DNA of 7,605 bases from Sphingomonadales bacterium (GTDB taxonomy: Bacteria; Pseudomonadota; Alphaproteobacteria; Sphingomonadales; Sphingomonadaceae): contig JAFLDC010000118.1 in the NCBI GenBank assembly GCA_017302775.1, positions 1-7,605 on the forward strand. The letters run 5' to 3'. The notes beneath the pieces are model-generated. The model did not search any database. It was given only the letters and a program-made list of their open reading frames with translations, and was not told where the DNA came from. Below, piece by piece: positions 1 to 6,935 of the stretch; the stretch's first letter is position 1, and every line of letters begins with the position of its first letter. The translations under genes were made by a program, and so were the position numbers.

Positions 1-1501
1 AACCTGGCCCATAGCGACGCAGGAGCCACGCGGTCGCCAACGCGCCTAGCGCAAGGCCTACGGCACAAATCATCATCACGACAAAATAGCTGCGGTCGAA
101 AGCTGTCCGAGCCGCAGCCACGATATCAGATCCCCCACCGGACAAAGTCGCTGCATACTCAAGCGCGCCTCCGATACTATCGCTTGCCGAAGCAGGTGCC
201 GCTGAAGGCAACACCACGACTGCCGTATAGAGAGCGGCCATGCCCGTACCGAGCAGCACAACGGCAAAGAGGTTTCCGAACTCATAGGATACCTCTTCAA
301 CAGAAGCCGCCATACCCGCGCGATGGACAGGTGCATTTCCCATTATCGCCGTTGAGGTCACGGACATCGCAGCGCCAAGACCCGCGCCTGAGAGCGTCAT
401 GCCGACGACGACCCAAAGGGTGCCCATGTCCAGCATGAGCGCAGTCGCAGCCGTGGCCACTGATGCAAATGCCAGTCCGCCAGCGACGAGGTTTCGCAGG
501 CCGATCCTGTGCAACATCGCACCGCCAAGAAGGGCGAGAGGGATTGCGCCGATAGCCAGAGCAGACACCATCAGACCGGCTTCAATCGCAGAGAACCCGG
601 CTACGAGTTGGAAGCGCTGGGTCGTGACGAGTTGCACACCCGCTACCGCGAACATGATCATCGCCGCTGCAATCACCCCGGCTGAGAACGCGAGGTTGCG
701 GAAGATGGAGAAGTCCAAAAGCGGATAGGGCAGTTGCTGTTGGCGGCTCACAAAGACCCATCCAGCCAGCACAGCCAAGACAGTGGCAAAGCCGACTTTC
801 ACAAATGAAATCGGCGCGTGCGCCAGCTCCTTGAGCGCGAATACCGCAGCCGCCAGTGCGACCAGAGCCAACACCGATGACCAAAGATCCCACGTTTTCG
901 TCGGATCAGCAGCAACACGCGGAGCGAGGATCAGGGTCGCGGTGAAAGCAAGCACGACAATCGGCACGTTCACGAGAAAGACCGCGCCCCACCAGAACTG
1001 CTCAAGGAGAAAACCGCCTAGTATCGGCCCAAGCGCCGCTCCGATGAGGGATATCGAACCCCAGATAGCGATTGCGAAGTTTCGCTCACGCTCGTCCATG
1101 AAGGTAACCCGGATGAGAGCGAGTGTGGCCGGCATCATCGCAGCCGCACCGACTGCGAGAAACGCGCGCGCACCGATTAAAACTTCAGCGGTCGGGGAGA
1201 AGGCGGCAACCAAGGAGGCCAACCCGAACAGCACCAAGCCGACCAGAAACATCAATCGATGTCCCACGCGGTCACCCAGGGCACCGGCACCTAACAACAG
1301 ACCGGCCATGACCAGAGGATAGGCATTGATGATCCAAAGCCCCTCCATGGCGCTGGCATGCAGCTCGCGCGTCAATGTCGGGAGGGCTGTGTAGAGGATC
1401 GAGTTGTCGAGCGTGATTAGAAGGAGTCCCACCGCAACGGTCGCCAGCAGAAGCCAACGTCTCGCCGGTGATAGTGCTATCGAGTGATGGTCAGGCGTCA
1501 T
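1..1501 (-). CDS. MFS drug-efflux transporter, DHA2 (QacA/SmvA-like, 14 TM), 3' end cut by window edge
   Basis: This is a proton-driven inner-membrane exporter, predicted to pump out cationic biocides, dyes or drugs. The frame is open from the ATG at 1501 to base 1 (500 codons) without a stop. TM1 carries the DHA2-type LDNSILYTALP (about 31-41, with the membrane Asp32). LWIINAYPLVMAG follows at 55-67. The MFS motif A form GALGDRVGHR is at 73-82, and the motif C-like stretch ending GPILGG is at 158-163. Alternating hydrophobic segments continue to a last helix near 470-492, so only a few C-terminal residues are probably missing. The start is supported by GGAG (1512-1509) seven bases upstream. 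The ATG lies inside the last codons of tetR (11-bp overlap), which indicates translational coupling and control by that repressor. Family assignment is firm; the substrate is inferred from family only. Confidence 0.9.
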   Translation of the reverse strand, partial: MTPDHHSIALSPARRWLLLATVAVGLLLITLDNSILYTALPTLTRELHASAMEGLWIINAYPLVMAGLLLGAGALGDRVGHRLMFLVGLVLFGLASLVAAFSPTAEVLIGARAFLAVGAAAMMPATLALIRVTFMDERERNFAIAIWGSISLIGAALGPILGGFLLEQFWWGAVFLVNVPIVVLAFTATLILAPRVAADPTKTWDLWSSVLALVALAAAVFALKELAHAPISFVKVGFATVLAVLAGWVFVSRQQQLPYPLLDFSIFRNLAFSAGVIAAAMIMFAVAGVQLVTTQRFQLVAGFSAIEAGLMVSALAIGAIPLALLGGAMLHRIGLRNLVAGGLAFASVATAATALMLDMGTLWVVVGMTLSGAGLGAAMSVTSTAIMGNAPVHRAGMAASVEEVSYEFGNLFAVVLLGTGMAALYTAVVVLPSAAPASASDSIGGALEYAATLSGGGSDIVAAARTAFDRSYFVVMMICAVGLALGALATAWLLRRYGPG

Positions 1502-2045
1502 GCTCGCTCTCCAGAATCTTGACGAGCGCCGAACGCAGACGCTGGGTATCGCCGGGCCGGATGCCCGCATAGTGGTTCAGCCAAACGCCATCCGAGGCAA
1601 ACCGGATGATCTCGGCTGCAACGATTGGCTCCGTCGCTGCGTGGCTCTCGATCTGATTGCTGAGCCATGCCGCCCATGCGGCGCGCAGGTCTGCATCGGC
1701 CATAAGGCCAGTCCAAAGGGGGTAAGTGTCGCCATCACCGCCGCCCTCCAGCGACAAGTCCAGATAAGCTCGTGAAAACCGGCCTCGCTGGATTGGGTCC
1801 TTCGCCATGCGCTCTGCCAAGGCGTTCTCAAAATCCGCCAGCACGCTGTCAAACAGAGCCATCAGCAGAACGGCTCTTGTAGGGAAATGATGAAAGAAGG
1901 CTCCCTTGGTCACACCGGCAGCCGCCGCGATCGCTTGTGTTGATGCGGCCCCAAGGCCCTCGCTCAACACGATGTTGCCCGCCGCACTCAGGAGGGCGGC
2001 GCGCACGGCTTCAGGGTCTTTCTTACGTCTGTGAGCTTCGGTCAT
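1491..2045 (-). CDS. TetR/AcrR-family repressor of the adjacent efflux pump
   Basis: This 184-aa protein has the usual TetR length. The N-terminal DNA-binding region (about residues 14-65) shows the helix-turn-helix pattern STQAIAAAAGVTKGAFFHHF, with the typical GAFFHHFPTRAVLL end. The helical C-terminal ligand and dimerisation domain (about 70-184) is not distinctive enough to name an inducer. The gene overlaps the exporter start by 11 bp, so the two are one transcription unit. A perfect palindrome and a good promoter lie immediately before its ATG, which predicts autorepression released by a pump substrate. There is almost no room for a ribosome binding site: the predicted transcription start falls near the ATG. 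The other nearby ATG (2049-2047) is in a different frame, so the start at 2045 is kept. Confidence 0.93.
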   Translation of the reverse strand: MTEAHRRKKDPEAVRAALLSAAGNIVLSEGLGAASTQAIAAAAGVTKGAFFHHFPTRAVLLMALFDSVLADFENALAERMAKDPIQRGRFSRAYLDLSLEGGGDGDTYPLWTGLMADADLRAAWAAWLSNQIESHAATEPIVAAEIIRFASDGVWLNHYAGIRPGDTQRLRSALVKILESEHDA

Positions 2046-2048
2046 TCA

Positions 2049-2072
2049 TAAACATACCACTTGGTATGTTTA
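2049..2072. promoter_or_regulatory. TetR operator, perfect 24-bp palindrome
   Basis: The two 11-base arms, TAAACATACCA and TGGTATGTTTA, are perfectly complementary around a 2-base centre (CT). The site begins three bases upstream of the tetR start codon. It covers the -10 box and nearly the whole spacer of the predicted tetR promoter. Position and symmetry are what is expected for the binding site of the adjacent TetR protein. The binding itself is inferred. Confidence 0.85.
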
Positions 2073-2079
2073 GAGTCAA
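2051..2079 (-). promoter_or_regulatory. Sigma-70-type promoter for tetR-MFS
   Basis: On the minus strand TTGACT (2079-2074, 5 of 6 to consensus) is followed by 17 bases and then TATGTT (2056-2051, 4 of 6). Transcription would begin about seven bases further on, at or within a few bases of the tetR ATG, giving a leaderless or nearly leaderless mRNA. The TGA stop of the upstream small gene lies inside the -35 box. The operator overlaps spacer and -10. Confidence 0.65.
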
Positions 2080-2447
2080 GGTTCGTGTTTTGGACGATCA
2101 AAGAAGCGAGACTGATCTCGCTTTCTGACGACGGCAGCGCGGGCCGATTCGTCAGTCCAAGACAGGCGCTCAGGCTGGCCACGGAGGATGGTCTTGAGTC
2201 CGCGTTTGATGGTGTCGCCGGTTTTAAGAGGCGGGATGCTCTTGCCCGCAAACTCCGCCTTGGTGATGACAGCTACTCGGAGAAGAACTCGCACCCAGCC
2301 CTCATCTGTTCGCTCGATCACTTCGCCCGCAAGCGTGCGCTCGCCGATGCGAAGCGCCTTACCTTTCCGCCGACGATCAAAAATCGTCTCGGTCCAGCGG
2401 ATCACGTCCGCCACGATAAAGTCCTCGGCTGGCACCCATGTATCCAA
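2076..2447 (-). CDS. Conserved-type hypothetical protein, 123 aa, TTG start
   Basis: No function is recognised. The protein is basic and mostly beta-like. It has an N-terminal WVPAEDFIVADVIRW segment, a middle GEVIERTDEGWVRVLLRV, then a lysine/arginine-rich DTIKRGLKTILRG-QPERLSWTDESAR and a charged tail. The strand-like pattern and ordered hydrophobics suggest a real, folded protein; its layout resembles small uncharacterised alphaproteobacterial proteins I recall, though this was not checked. The first codon must be TTG at 2447: upstream in frame there is only a TGA (2474) and no ATG or GTG. An AAGGGG lies about 16 bases upstream, a poor distance. The opposite-strand frame over this stretch is longer, but its product looks unnatural and runs into the 3' end of the HEPN/Toprim gene. 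The gap to the upstream HEPN/Toprim gene is 63 bp. Confidence 0.6.
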   Translation of the reverse strand: MDTWVPAEDFIVADVIRWTETIFDRRRKGKALRIGERTLAGEVIERTDEGWVRVLLRVAVITKAEFAGKSIPPLKTGDTIKRGLKTILRGQPERLSWTDESARAAVVRKRDQSRFFDRPKHEP

Positions 2448-2510
2448 GCAAACCCCCGCATGGCCCCTTATTCAATTGGACCACAGATCACGGGTAATTT
2501 GGTTGCGAGT

Positions 2511-3827
2511 TTAGCCAGGCAGACTGGGCGCGAGCCGATCATCAACGGCGAGGAGGGTGGCTTCCTTCATCAAGGCGTCGAGAACGAGCCGCAGCTTCCG
2601 CACATCGTAAGAGCCAGCGAGCAGAGCCTCACGATCTGTTTTCAGGAAGCGTCGAAGGTAGGTGTCCTTGTGATCTAACGCCCCCTGCCAGCGGTCCAGA
2701 TCCAGCTTGTAGTTCGTCCAGGTGACCGAAGGAGGGGGGCGACCTGGCAGGTTCAAATCGAGGTAACACTCAATGGCAGCAGCCCTGCCATTGATGTCGC
2801 TCGTGGTCGCGCCCTCGGGGCCACGCGTGGGGAAGGCCTCGAACTCCTGCAATTCCGGCAGGATCATCGTCCTCATGTTTGGCGGCTTACGCATCGCCTC
2901 GATTTTTTGATGGGCGGCTATTCCCTCAGCGTCGTTGTCCAACACGAAGACGATCCGGTTCTGAACGTCGATCTGGACCAAGCCCTCGGCGAACTTCACC
3001 AAGTTGCCTGTGCCCGGAAACGGGTGACTTTGGTCAACATCGATGAAGCGGAAGAAGTCTGCGATGTCTGGCTCCAAGAGGTCGATCGCGCGCCGCAGCA
3101 CGCGGGTGTCTGAGGTGCCTTCAGTCGCGACCAGAACCTGATCGCTACGCCGTGCGCCGGCAACGAAAGCTGAAGCAGATGCCCAGCCACTCTCGACCAA
3201 AGGCCCGAACTGCCACAGCACTTCAGTGTCGAGGTTTTGCTCGTTGAGACCGAAAATCTGCAGCATGGCGTAAGAGCTGAGGATGTTCACCTCGCTGCCG
3301 AAATAGCTGCGCTCCGACCAGAAAGTGTTGTCGTATTCAGCATGAGGGATGCGCGCGAACTCGCCCCGCAGCGCGTCAAATCGGCCTCGCGCGAGGCGGT
3401 CCTCTTCGTCCCGGTTGTCTAAGTCGATGTAGGTCGTATCGAGATCGTCGATGCGGAACTGGCTGCTGAAGGCGCAGAACTCCTCGAACGTCATATAGTC
3501 CGCAGACGTTTTCGCGGGTTCGTCGCCGTAAGAGCTATACTCGATAGCCTCGACCACAGCCGCCTCATACTCCGTTCTGGCCGTTTCGAGCGTGTGGCCG
3601 AGAAGGTTCAGGCGGGGCAGAACGTTGCGGAGATGTCGGGCAAATGTCGCCTCGTTCGGCGCAAGCTCCTCGTCGCTTTTATCGGCGTAATATTCGTATC
3701 TGATTTGATCAGTCTTGCGCCGAGTTAGATCGCTCGGCTGGAAAAGGATGCCGTGATCGATTCCCTTGCTGTTCTTCGACCAATCAAGCGTGATGCGCCC
3801 AACCGTCAGATCGATCTCTGTGCCCAT
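2511..3827 (-). CDS. HEPN/Toprim-associated domain protein, putative defence nuclease
   Basis: This 438-aa soluble protein has a two-part layout. The N-terminal and middle part (about 1-225) is helical and acidic, like the HEPN-type domain found in front of Toprim domains. It contains one RLNLLGH (72-78) that fits the HEPN RNase Rx4-6H pattern. The Toprim part (about 229-335) has the conserved Glu in VLVATEGTSD (E236), a second strand FIDVD (261-265) with a Gly-rich PGTGN, and the DxD motif FVLDNDAEG (D297, D299). These are the metal-binding residues of Toprim nucleases. A C-terminal helical region follows. The start is supported by AGGGAG (3838-3833) about six bases upstream. Families of this build are regarded as biological-conflict (anti-phage) effectors; a role here is inferred. 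It stands alone in its direction, divergent from the lipoyl/coiled-coil pair. The HEPN part is less certain than the Toprim part. Confidence 0.72.
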   Translation of the reverse strand: MGTEIDLTVGRITLDWSKNSKGIDHGILFQPSDLTRRKTDQIRYEYYADKSDEELAPNEATFARHLRNVLPRLNLLGHTLETARTEYEAAVVEAIEYSSYGDEPAKTSADYMTFEEFCAFSSQFRIDDLDTTYIDLDNRDEEDRLARGRFDALRGEFARIPHAEYDNTFWSERSYFGSEVNILSSYAMLQIFGLNEQNLDTEVLWQFGPLVESGWASASAFVAGARRSDQVLVATEGTSDTRVLRRAIDLLEPDIADFFRFIDVDQSHPFPGTGNLVKFAEGLVQIDVQNRIVFVLDNDAEGIAAHQKIEAMRKPPNMRTMILPELQEFEAFPTRGPEGATTSDINGRAAAIECYLDLNLPGRPPPSVTWTNYKLDLDRWQGALDHKDTYLRRFLKTDREALLAGSYDVRKLRLVLDALMKEATLLAVDDRLAPSLPG

Positions 3828-4138
3828 GCAATCTCCCTAAACGAACGACGAAAAGCGCCGAAGACTCTCCGCTGCTCACTCACGCAGTTGAGCATAGAAG
3901 CCCGCTAATTTCGTTGCGAAGTAGGCTGGGGCGCCCCCTGACGGGCCGGGCTCTATCGCTGACGCGACCGAACCCGCGATGCGGTCTCGGCCCATGCGGG
4001 TGACGATCCCTGGCGCGACTTCAGGCGATACAGTGGTGTAGACTTGATGCGGGCTTCCGACTTGAAGCTCCGGCTCGCCACAATCCTCTCGTATCGCCGT
4101 ATTGCGATGCCGCCTAGGTCGCCATACCTTCCAGTTCA
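3828..4138. other. Divergent intergenic region (311 bp)
   Basis: This stretch lies between the starts of the HEPN/Toprim gene and the lipoyl-domain gene and should hold both promoters. Leftward, TTCGCA and TATGCT 18 bases apart (within 3890-3925) form a weak candidate. Rightward, TTGATG and TTGAAG near 4043-4065 are possible -35 boxes without a convincing -10. No clear ribosome binding site precedes the ATG at 4139. A minus-strand frame of 87 codons crosses the region but starts with TTG opposite the lipoyl gene's ATG and has no recognisable feature. No terminator or repeat was seen. Confidence 0.5.
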
Positions 4139-4600
4139 ATGACGGCTGTCCCGCTACAAGCGCCCCTCAGTGGCACCATTGAACAATGGCTCGTCGAAGG
4201 CGGCGAGGACGTCCGCATTGGCGAAGATCTTGTCATAATCAATGACAAGCAGAGGTCGGTGACGGTTACTTCCGACGCCGAAGGCGTCGTCAAAACTATT
4301 TTACACCCAGAGGGCAAATCCGTAAGATTAGGGTGGAAGCTCGCCATCATCGAAGAGGTAGAAGCCGCAGTATCTAGCTTGGAGAACGCCATGCCGAATG
4401 ACTCGAAATTCTTGAAAGACATCAAGCAGGTTGTCGAAGACGCCGTGAAGCCGCGCTTCGATGCTATCGATAAGCGGTTCGATGCGATGGAAACCAAGAT
4501 CGACGGCAAGTTCGCAGACGTGAGCGCCAAGCTCGACCAGCTTCTCGCTGGCAAAGGCGGCAAATCCGGCGGCACCGCGCCGAAGCCTCCCAAGCGCTAA
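4139..4600 (+). CDS. Stand-alone biotinyl/lipoyl-fold domain fused to a coiled coil
   Basis: Residues 4-73 match the biotinyl/lipoyl swinging-domain pattern: PLSGTIEQWLVEGGEDVRIG, LVIINDKQ, then SDAEGVVKTILHPEGKSV and RLGWKLAIIEE. The family's modified-lysine hairpin (usually ETDKA or MKM) is INDKQ, so Lys37 falls at the acceptor position. Residues 85-137 form a charged helix with heptad spacing and a tandem RFDAIDK/RFDAMET repeat, predicted to be a coiled coil. A short Gly/Lys/Pro tail (138-153) is disordered. No dehydrogenase, carboxylase or acyltransferase domain is present, so this is not a normal E2 or BCCP. The ATG is the first start after an in-frame TAG at 4115, and the domain begins right after it. 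The next gene starts four bases after the stop. The fold assignment is strong; whether Lys37 is modified, and the function, are unknown. Confidence 0.75.
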   Translation: MTAVPLQAPLSGTIEQWLVEGGEDVRIGEDLVIINDKQRSVTVTSDAEGVVKTILHPEGKSVRLGWKLAIIEEVEAAVSSLENAMPNDSKFLKDIKQVVEDAVKPRFDAIDKRFDAMETKIDGKFADVSAKLDQLLAGKGGKSGGTAPKPPKR

Positions 4601-4604
4601 TCTC

Positions 4605-4943
4605 GTGACCGAACCGCTGAAAGAAATCACGCTCGGGGACATGGGGCGTTTCAAAATCGGCGAGCAGTCCAACGCGCTCTATTTCGACAACGAGCGCGTC
4701 CACACAGCGACAATGGTCGTGCTGTCTCCGGGGCAAGGTTTCTGGGCTATCTGCGTAGCTCTATTCACTGCCATTGCCGCTATTGCGGCTTGCGTCAGCG
4801 CTTACGCCGCACTCAATCCTAAGCCGACCACGCCTGTGCGCGTTGAGGCGGTCAATGTGGTCTGCACCCAAACCGTCGAAGTGGATAATCATCGCCGCGT
4901 CCAACGTATCGTTGGCAACGCGTGCGAACGTCAGCCTGGCTGA
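4605..4943 (+). CDS. Single-pass membrane protein paired with the lipoyl/coiled-coil protein
   Basis: This 112-aa protein is of unknown function. Residues 1-44 are soluble and mixed. A hydrophobic Ala-rich helix spans about 45-69 (FWAICVALFTAIAAIAACVS). The C-terminal 43 residues are polar, with two cysteines (Cys87, Cys107) that could form a disulfide if the tail is periplasmic. Two more cysteines (50, 63) are in the membrane segment. The start is GTG at 4605, four bases after the preceding stop, with no own ribosome binding site, which suggests translational coupling in a two-gene operon. It ends one base before the stop of the convergent umuC. No homology is recognised. Confidence 0.65.
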   Translation: MTEPLKEITLGDMGRFKIGEQSNALYFDNERVHTATMVVLSPGQGFWAICVALFTAIAAIAACVSAYAALNPKPTTPVRVEAVNVVCTQTVEVDNHRRVQRIVGNACERQPG

Positions 4944-4944
4944 C

Positions 4945-6204
4945 CTAAACGGCGTGGACCGCGAGAAGATCGCTTTCCCGCGTCGTGTAGCAGGGTGAGA
5001 GATTGCCCCGGCGCATCCCCCAAGCAGGCACTTGCCTGATCGCACCGGGCCGCAGGGTATCCCGGCCAAACCGACCGTTCACCGCGTCGAGTGCCGCCAT
5101 CAGCGCCTTTGACTTCTCAGGGTCCGTTGAGGCGAAGAGGTCTGCCACCGGCAAGTCTGCCGGGGCGTAGAGGTCGAGCAAAATGATGCCCGCCTTTTGG
5201 TAGCGATAGCCGTCCCGCCACATGCGCTCAGCCGCGCGCACCGCGCTCCGGATCAGAGCCATCGAGTCCGCCGTCGGCTCAATCGCGAAGCTCATCTGGT
5301 TCGCGTAGCTCGGATCGTTGTTGAAGCGGTTCGTATGCATGAAGACCTGCATACCCGCCGCACGGAGACCGTGACGGCGCACTTTCTCGCCAGCGCGCGC
5401 GGCGTAATACGAGACCGCTTCGCGCATCTCGTCCCACGTTGTCACCGCGCGCCCGAAGCTCCGCGTGACCGCGAGCGTTTTGCGGGACGGCGGATGCACC
5501 GCGAACGGAAAACACGGCACGCCGCGCAGCTCCGCATGAGTGCGTTGGCCGGTCACGGTGAGCGCCTTTCGCACGGCGTCCTGGGGAAGCGCCACGAAGT
5601 CGGCCACGTTGCGGACACCTTGCGCGGCGAGCTTCTCAATCGATGCACGCCCCATGCCCCAGACCTCCGACAAGTCGAGGTCAGGGAACAGCGCCGCACG
5701 CGTTTCGGGTCGGGAAAGATCCATCACGCCCGACCCGTTGCGGTCGCCTTTGGCGACCTTGTTGGCGAGCTTCGCCAGCGTCTTGGTCGGGCCGATGCCG
5801 ACGCAAGTCGGGATTTTGGCGATGCGTCGCACCGCCGTCCGGATCTCGGCCGCACGCGCCACGAGATCGCCCGGAAGACCCCGCATGTCGAGAAACATCT
5901 CGTCGATGGAATAGGGGTCAACCTCAGGGACGAGATCGACCAAGACCGCGTACATGCGGCGGCTCATGTCGCCGTAGAGGACGTAGTTGGAGCTTTTGAC
6001 GATCACCGTCTTCAGCTCCGGCTTCTTGGCGACGAGGTGCCACGGATCGCCCATCTTCACGCCGAGGTCTTTGGCCTCCTGCGTCCGGGCGATCACACAG
6101 CCGTCGTTGTTAGAGAGAACCACAAGCGGCTTCCCCCGCAAGGTCGGGTCGAAGGCCCGCTCGCAGGAGCAGTAGAAGCTGTTTCCGTCGATCAGCGCGA
6201 ACAT
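4945..6204 (-). CDS. umuC: UmuC-type Y-family translesion DNA polymerase
   Basis: This is the catalytic subunit of a Pol V-type error-prone polymerase. At 419 aa it is close to E. coli UmuC (about 422). [17 protein letters not shown] (2-18) carries metal ligand Asp6, [10 protein letters not shown] follows at 32-41, and YSIDEMFLD (98-106) carries the catalytic Asp101/Glu102. The helix-hairpin-helix region around VWGMG (181-185) and the little-finger domain follow. The C-terminal [15 protein letters not shown] matches the UmuC tail. The clamp-binding stretch near 354-357 reads VADLF, lacking the usual Gln. A longer frame exists to 6312, but MFALIDGNS is the family's true N-terminus and GTGAG lies just ahead. 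It begins four bases after the umuD-like stop, so the two genes are co-translated and share the SOS promoter. Confidence 0.96.
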   Translation of the reverse strand: MFALIDGNSFYCSCERAFDPTLRGKPLVVLSNNDGCVIARTQEAKDLGVKMGDPWHLVAKKPELKTVIVKSSNYVLYGDMSRRMYAVLVDLVPEVDPYSIDEMFLDMRGLPGDLVARAAEIRTAVRRIAKIPTCVGIGPTKTLAKLANKVAKGDRNGSGVMDLSRPETRAALFPDLDLSEVWGMGRASIEKLAAQGVRNVADFVALPQDAVRKALTVTGQRTHAELRGVPCFPFAVHPPSRKTLAVTRSFGRAVTTWDEMREAVSYYAARAGEKVRRHGLRAAGMQVFMHTNRFNNDPSYANQMSFAIEPTADSMALIRSAVRAAERMWRDGYRYQKAGIILLDLYAPADLPVADLFASTDPEKSKALMAALDAVNGRFGRDTLRPGAIRQVPAWGMRRGNLSPCYTTRESDLLAVHAV

Positions 6205-6208
6205 CGGC

Positions 6209-6583
6209 TCACACCCGCATGCGGACGAGCGCTTTGATGATCGCCCAGACTTCGACCGAGTCATCGACCTGGACCGGGGCGCGCTTGGCAGGCGCCAGCC
6301 ACCAAGTCCCATCCTTCTCGCGCAAGCTCGCGAGGATTACTTCGCCATGCAGGAAAGCGACGCAGACCCGGCCCGGTGCCGGTTCCGCCGCCGCGTTGGC
6401 GACCAGAATGTCCCCGTCATGGATACCGCGCTCGCGCCACTCATGGCCGAGTATCCTGACCGGGTAGAGCCCCGGAGCCCGGAGATCGAGGAGCTTCGCC
6501 AGATCGAGAACGGGCTCAATGTAGTCTTGCGCTGGAGATTGGAAGCCAGTGGTTTCGTCGCCGCGATAACTCATAGCCAGCAT
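6209..6583 (-). CDS. umuD: UmuD-like subunit lacking the Ser/Lys protease dyad
   Basis: This 124-aa S24/LexA-fold protein encoded directly before umuC is the expected regulatory partner of the polymerase. The UmuD core is clear: [20 protein letters not shown] (13-32), then [20 protein letters not shown] (41-60), and [14 protein letters not shown] at the end. Against E. coli UmuD, the nucleophile motif GDSM reads GHEW, so Ser60 is Glu48. The general-base segment GEFTVKKL reads GEVILASL, so Lys97 is Ala85. Only 12 residues precede the Gly of the Cys-Gly cleavage site instead of 24. The protein therefore should not self-cleave and resembles ready-made UmuD'. The ATG at 6583 has AAGGGA eight bases upstream; ATG at 6574 is an alternative. 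Homology is clear, loss of activity is inferred from the residues. Confidence 0.9.
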   Translation of the reverse strand: MLAMSYRGDETTGFQSPAQDYIEPVLDLAKLLDLRAPGLYPVRILGHEWRERGIHDGDILVANAAAEPAPGRVCVAFLHGEVILASLREKDGTWWLAPAKRAPVQVDDSVEVWAIIKALVRMRV

Positions 6584-6651
6584 CCCACGCGTCCCTTGAG
6601 AGCGGCAGTTTCAGGTGGTGGGGGGCAGACAGAGCCGGGGCGACGCATTGA

Positions 6652-6666
6652 GAACATATAGCGAAC
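6652..6666 (-). promoter_or_regulatory. LexA SOS box (GTTC-N7-GTTC)
   Basis: The minus strand reads GTTC, GCTATAT, GTTC, an exact match to the alphaproteobacterial LexA operator GTTC-N7-GTTC. It lies 69 bases upstream of the umuD-like ATG. A TATATG (6660-6655) within it can serve as -10, so LexA would block RNA polymerase directly. The matching -35 is weak (CCGGAC at 6683-6678 with 17-base spacing). Known from the family: LexA is cleaved after DNA damage, releasing umuDC. Confidence 0.88.
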
Positions 6667-6808
6667 ATTAGCGCGCCGTCCGGATCGCCAGCCAGACAAA
6701 TCTGCGGGGTGGTTTTCATAAGCCGTGGGAATCTTCACCCGCCGAGCGATAGCTAGGGTGGTTATGGGCAATCGCGGGGTCATCTCCGTGGGTGCGAGGA
6801 CCGACACG

Positions 6809-6826
6809 AAGGAGGGACATCTCCTT
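6809..6826 (+). repeat. Inverted repeat AAGGAG / CTCCTT
   Basis: AAGGAG (6809-6814) and CTCCTT (6821-6826) are separated by GGACAT. In RNA this is a 6-bp hairpin that would hide a strong Shine-Dalgarno-like AAGGAGG standing nine bases before a possible TTG start at 6825. It may be chance in GC-rich DNA. Confidence 0.35.
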
Positions 6827-6935
6827 GGCCTCTGATCAGGTCGTTTCTGGCACGGCCCCACCGGGCATCAATCGCCTACGCTTCCGCGCCTCTCGTTCCT
6901 CGGGCTTGTGCAGCTTGCCCTGTCGGGTGGGCTGA
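6825..6935 (+). CDS. Possible 36-aa leader ORF upstream of the small conserved gene
   Basis: A TTG-started frame of 36 codons plus TGA follows AAGGAGG with nine-base spacing. It encodes a basic, Ser/Arg-rich peptide beginning with Ala-Ser-Asp-Gln-Val-Val-Ser-Gly. The frame ends exactly inside the 10-bp hairpin at 6911-6934, so ribosomes translating it would open that hairpin. Only the position and ribosome-binding sequence support it; the peptide matches nothing I recognise. Confidence 0.25.
   Translation: MASDQVVSGTAPPGINRLRFRASRSSGLCSLPCRVG

Noticed and set aside
399..1322. Plus-strand frames (109, 179 and 62 codons) over the left part
   Set aside because: They lie antisense to a continuous 500-codon MFS frame with clear transporter motifs, and their products are low-complexity Ala/Arg/Pro-rich.
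2061..2678. Plus-strand frame of 205 codons
   Set aside because: It crosses the tetR operator and promoter region, the small minus gene and the 3' end of the HEPN/Toprim gene. Its product has no domain-like pattern.
3876..4139. Minus-strand frame of 87 codons in the intergenic region
   Set aside because: It begins with TTG directly opposite the lipoyl gene's ATG, has no ribosome binding site and no recognised motif. It could be a gene remnant, but I cannot support it.
4930..4960. Bidirectional terminator between the convergent genes
   Set aside because: Only one base separates the two stops and I see no hairpin with a T-tract there.
5197..6237. Plus-strand frame of 346 codons
   Set aside because: It is the antisense of umuC. 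The His/Arg-rich product is typical of a shadow of a GC-rich gene.
6205..6312. N-terminal extension of UmuC to 6312
   Set aside because: It overlaps the umuD-like gene and encodes a Ser/Arg-rich stretch not seen in the family, which begins at MFALIDGNS.
6516..6719. Minus-strand frame of 67 codons starting upstream of the SOS box
   Set aside because: It spans the LexA box and promoter and overlaps the umuD start in another frame, with no ribosome binding site.
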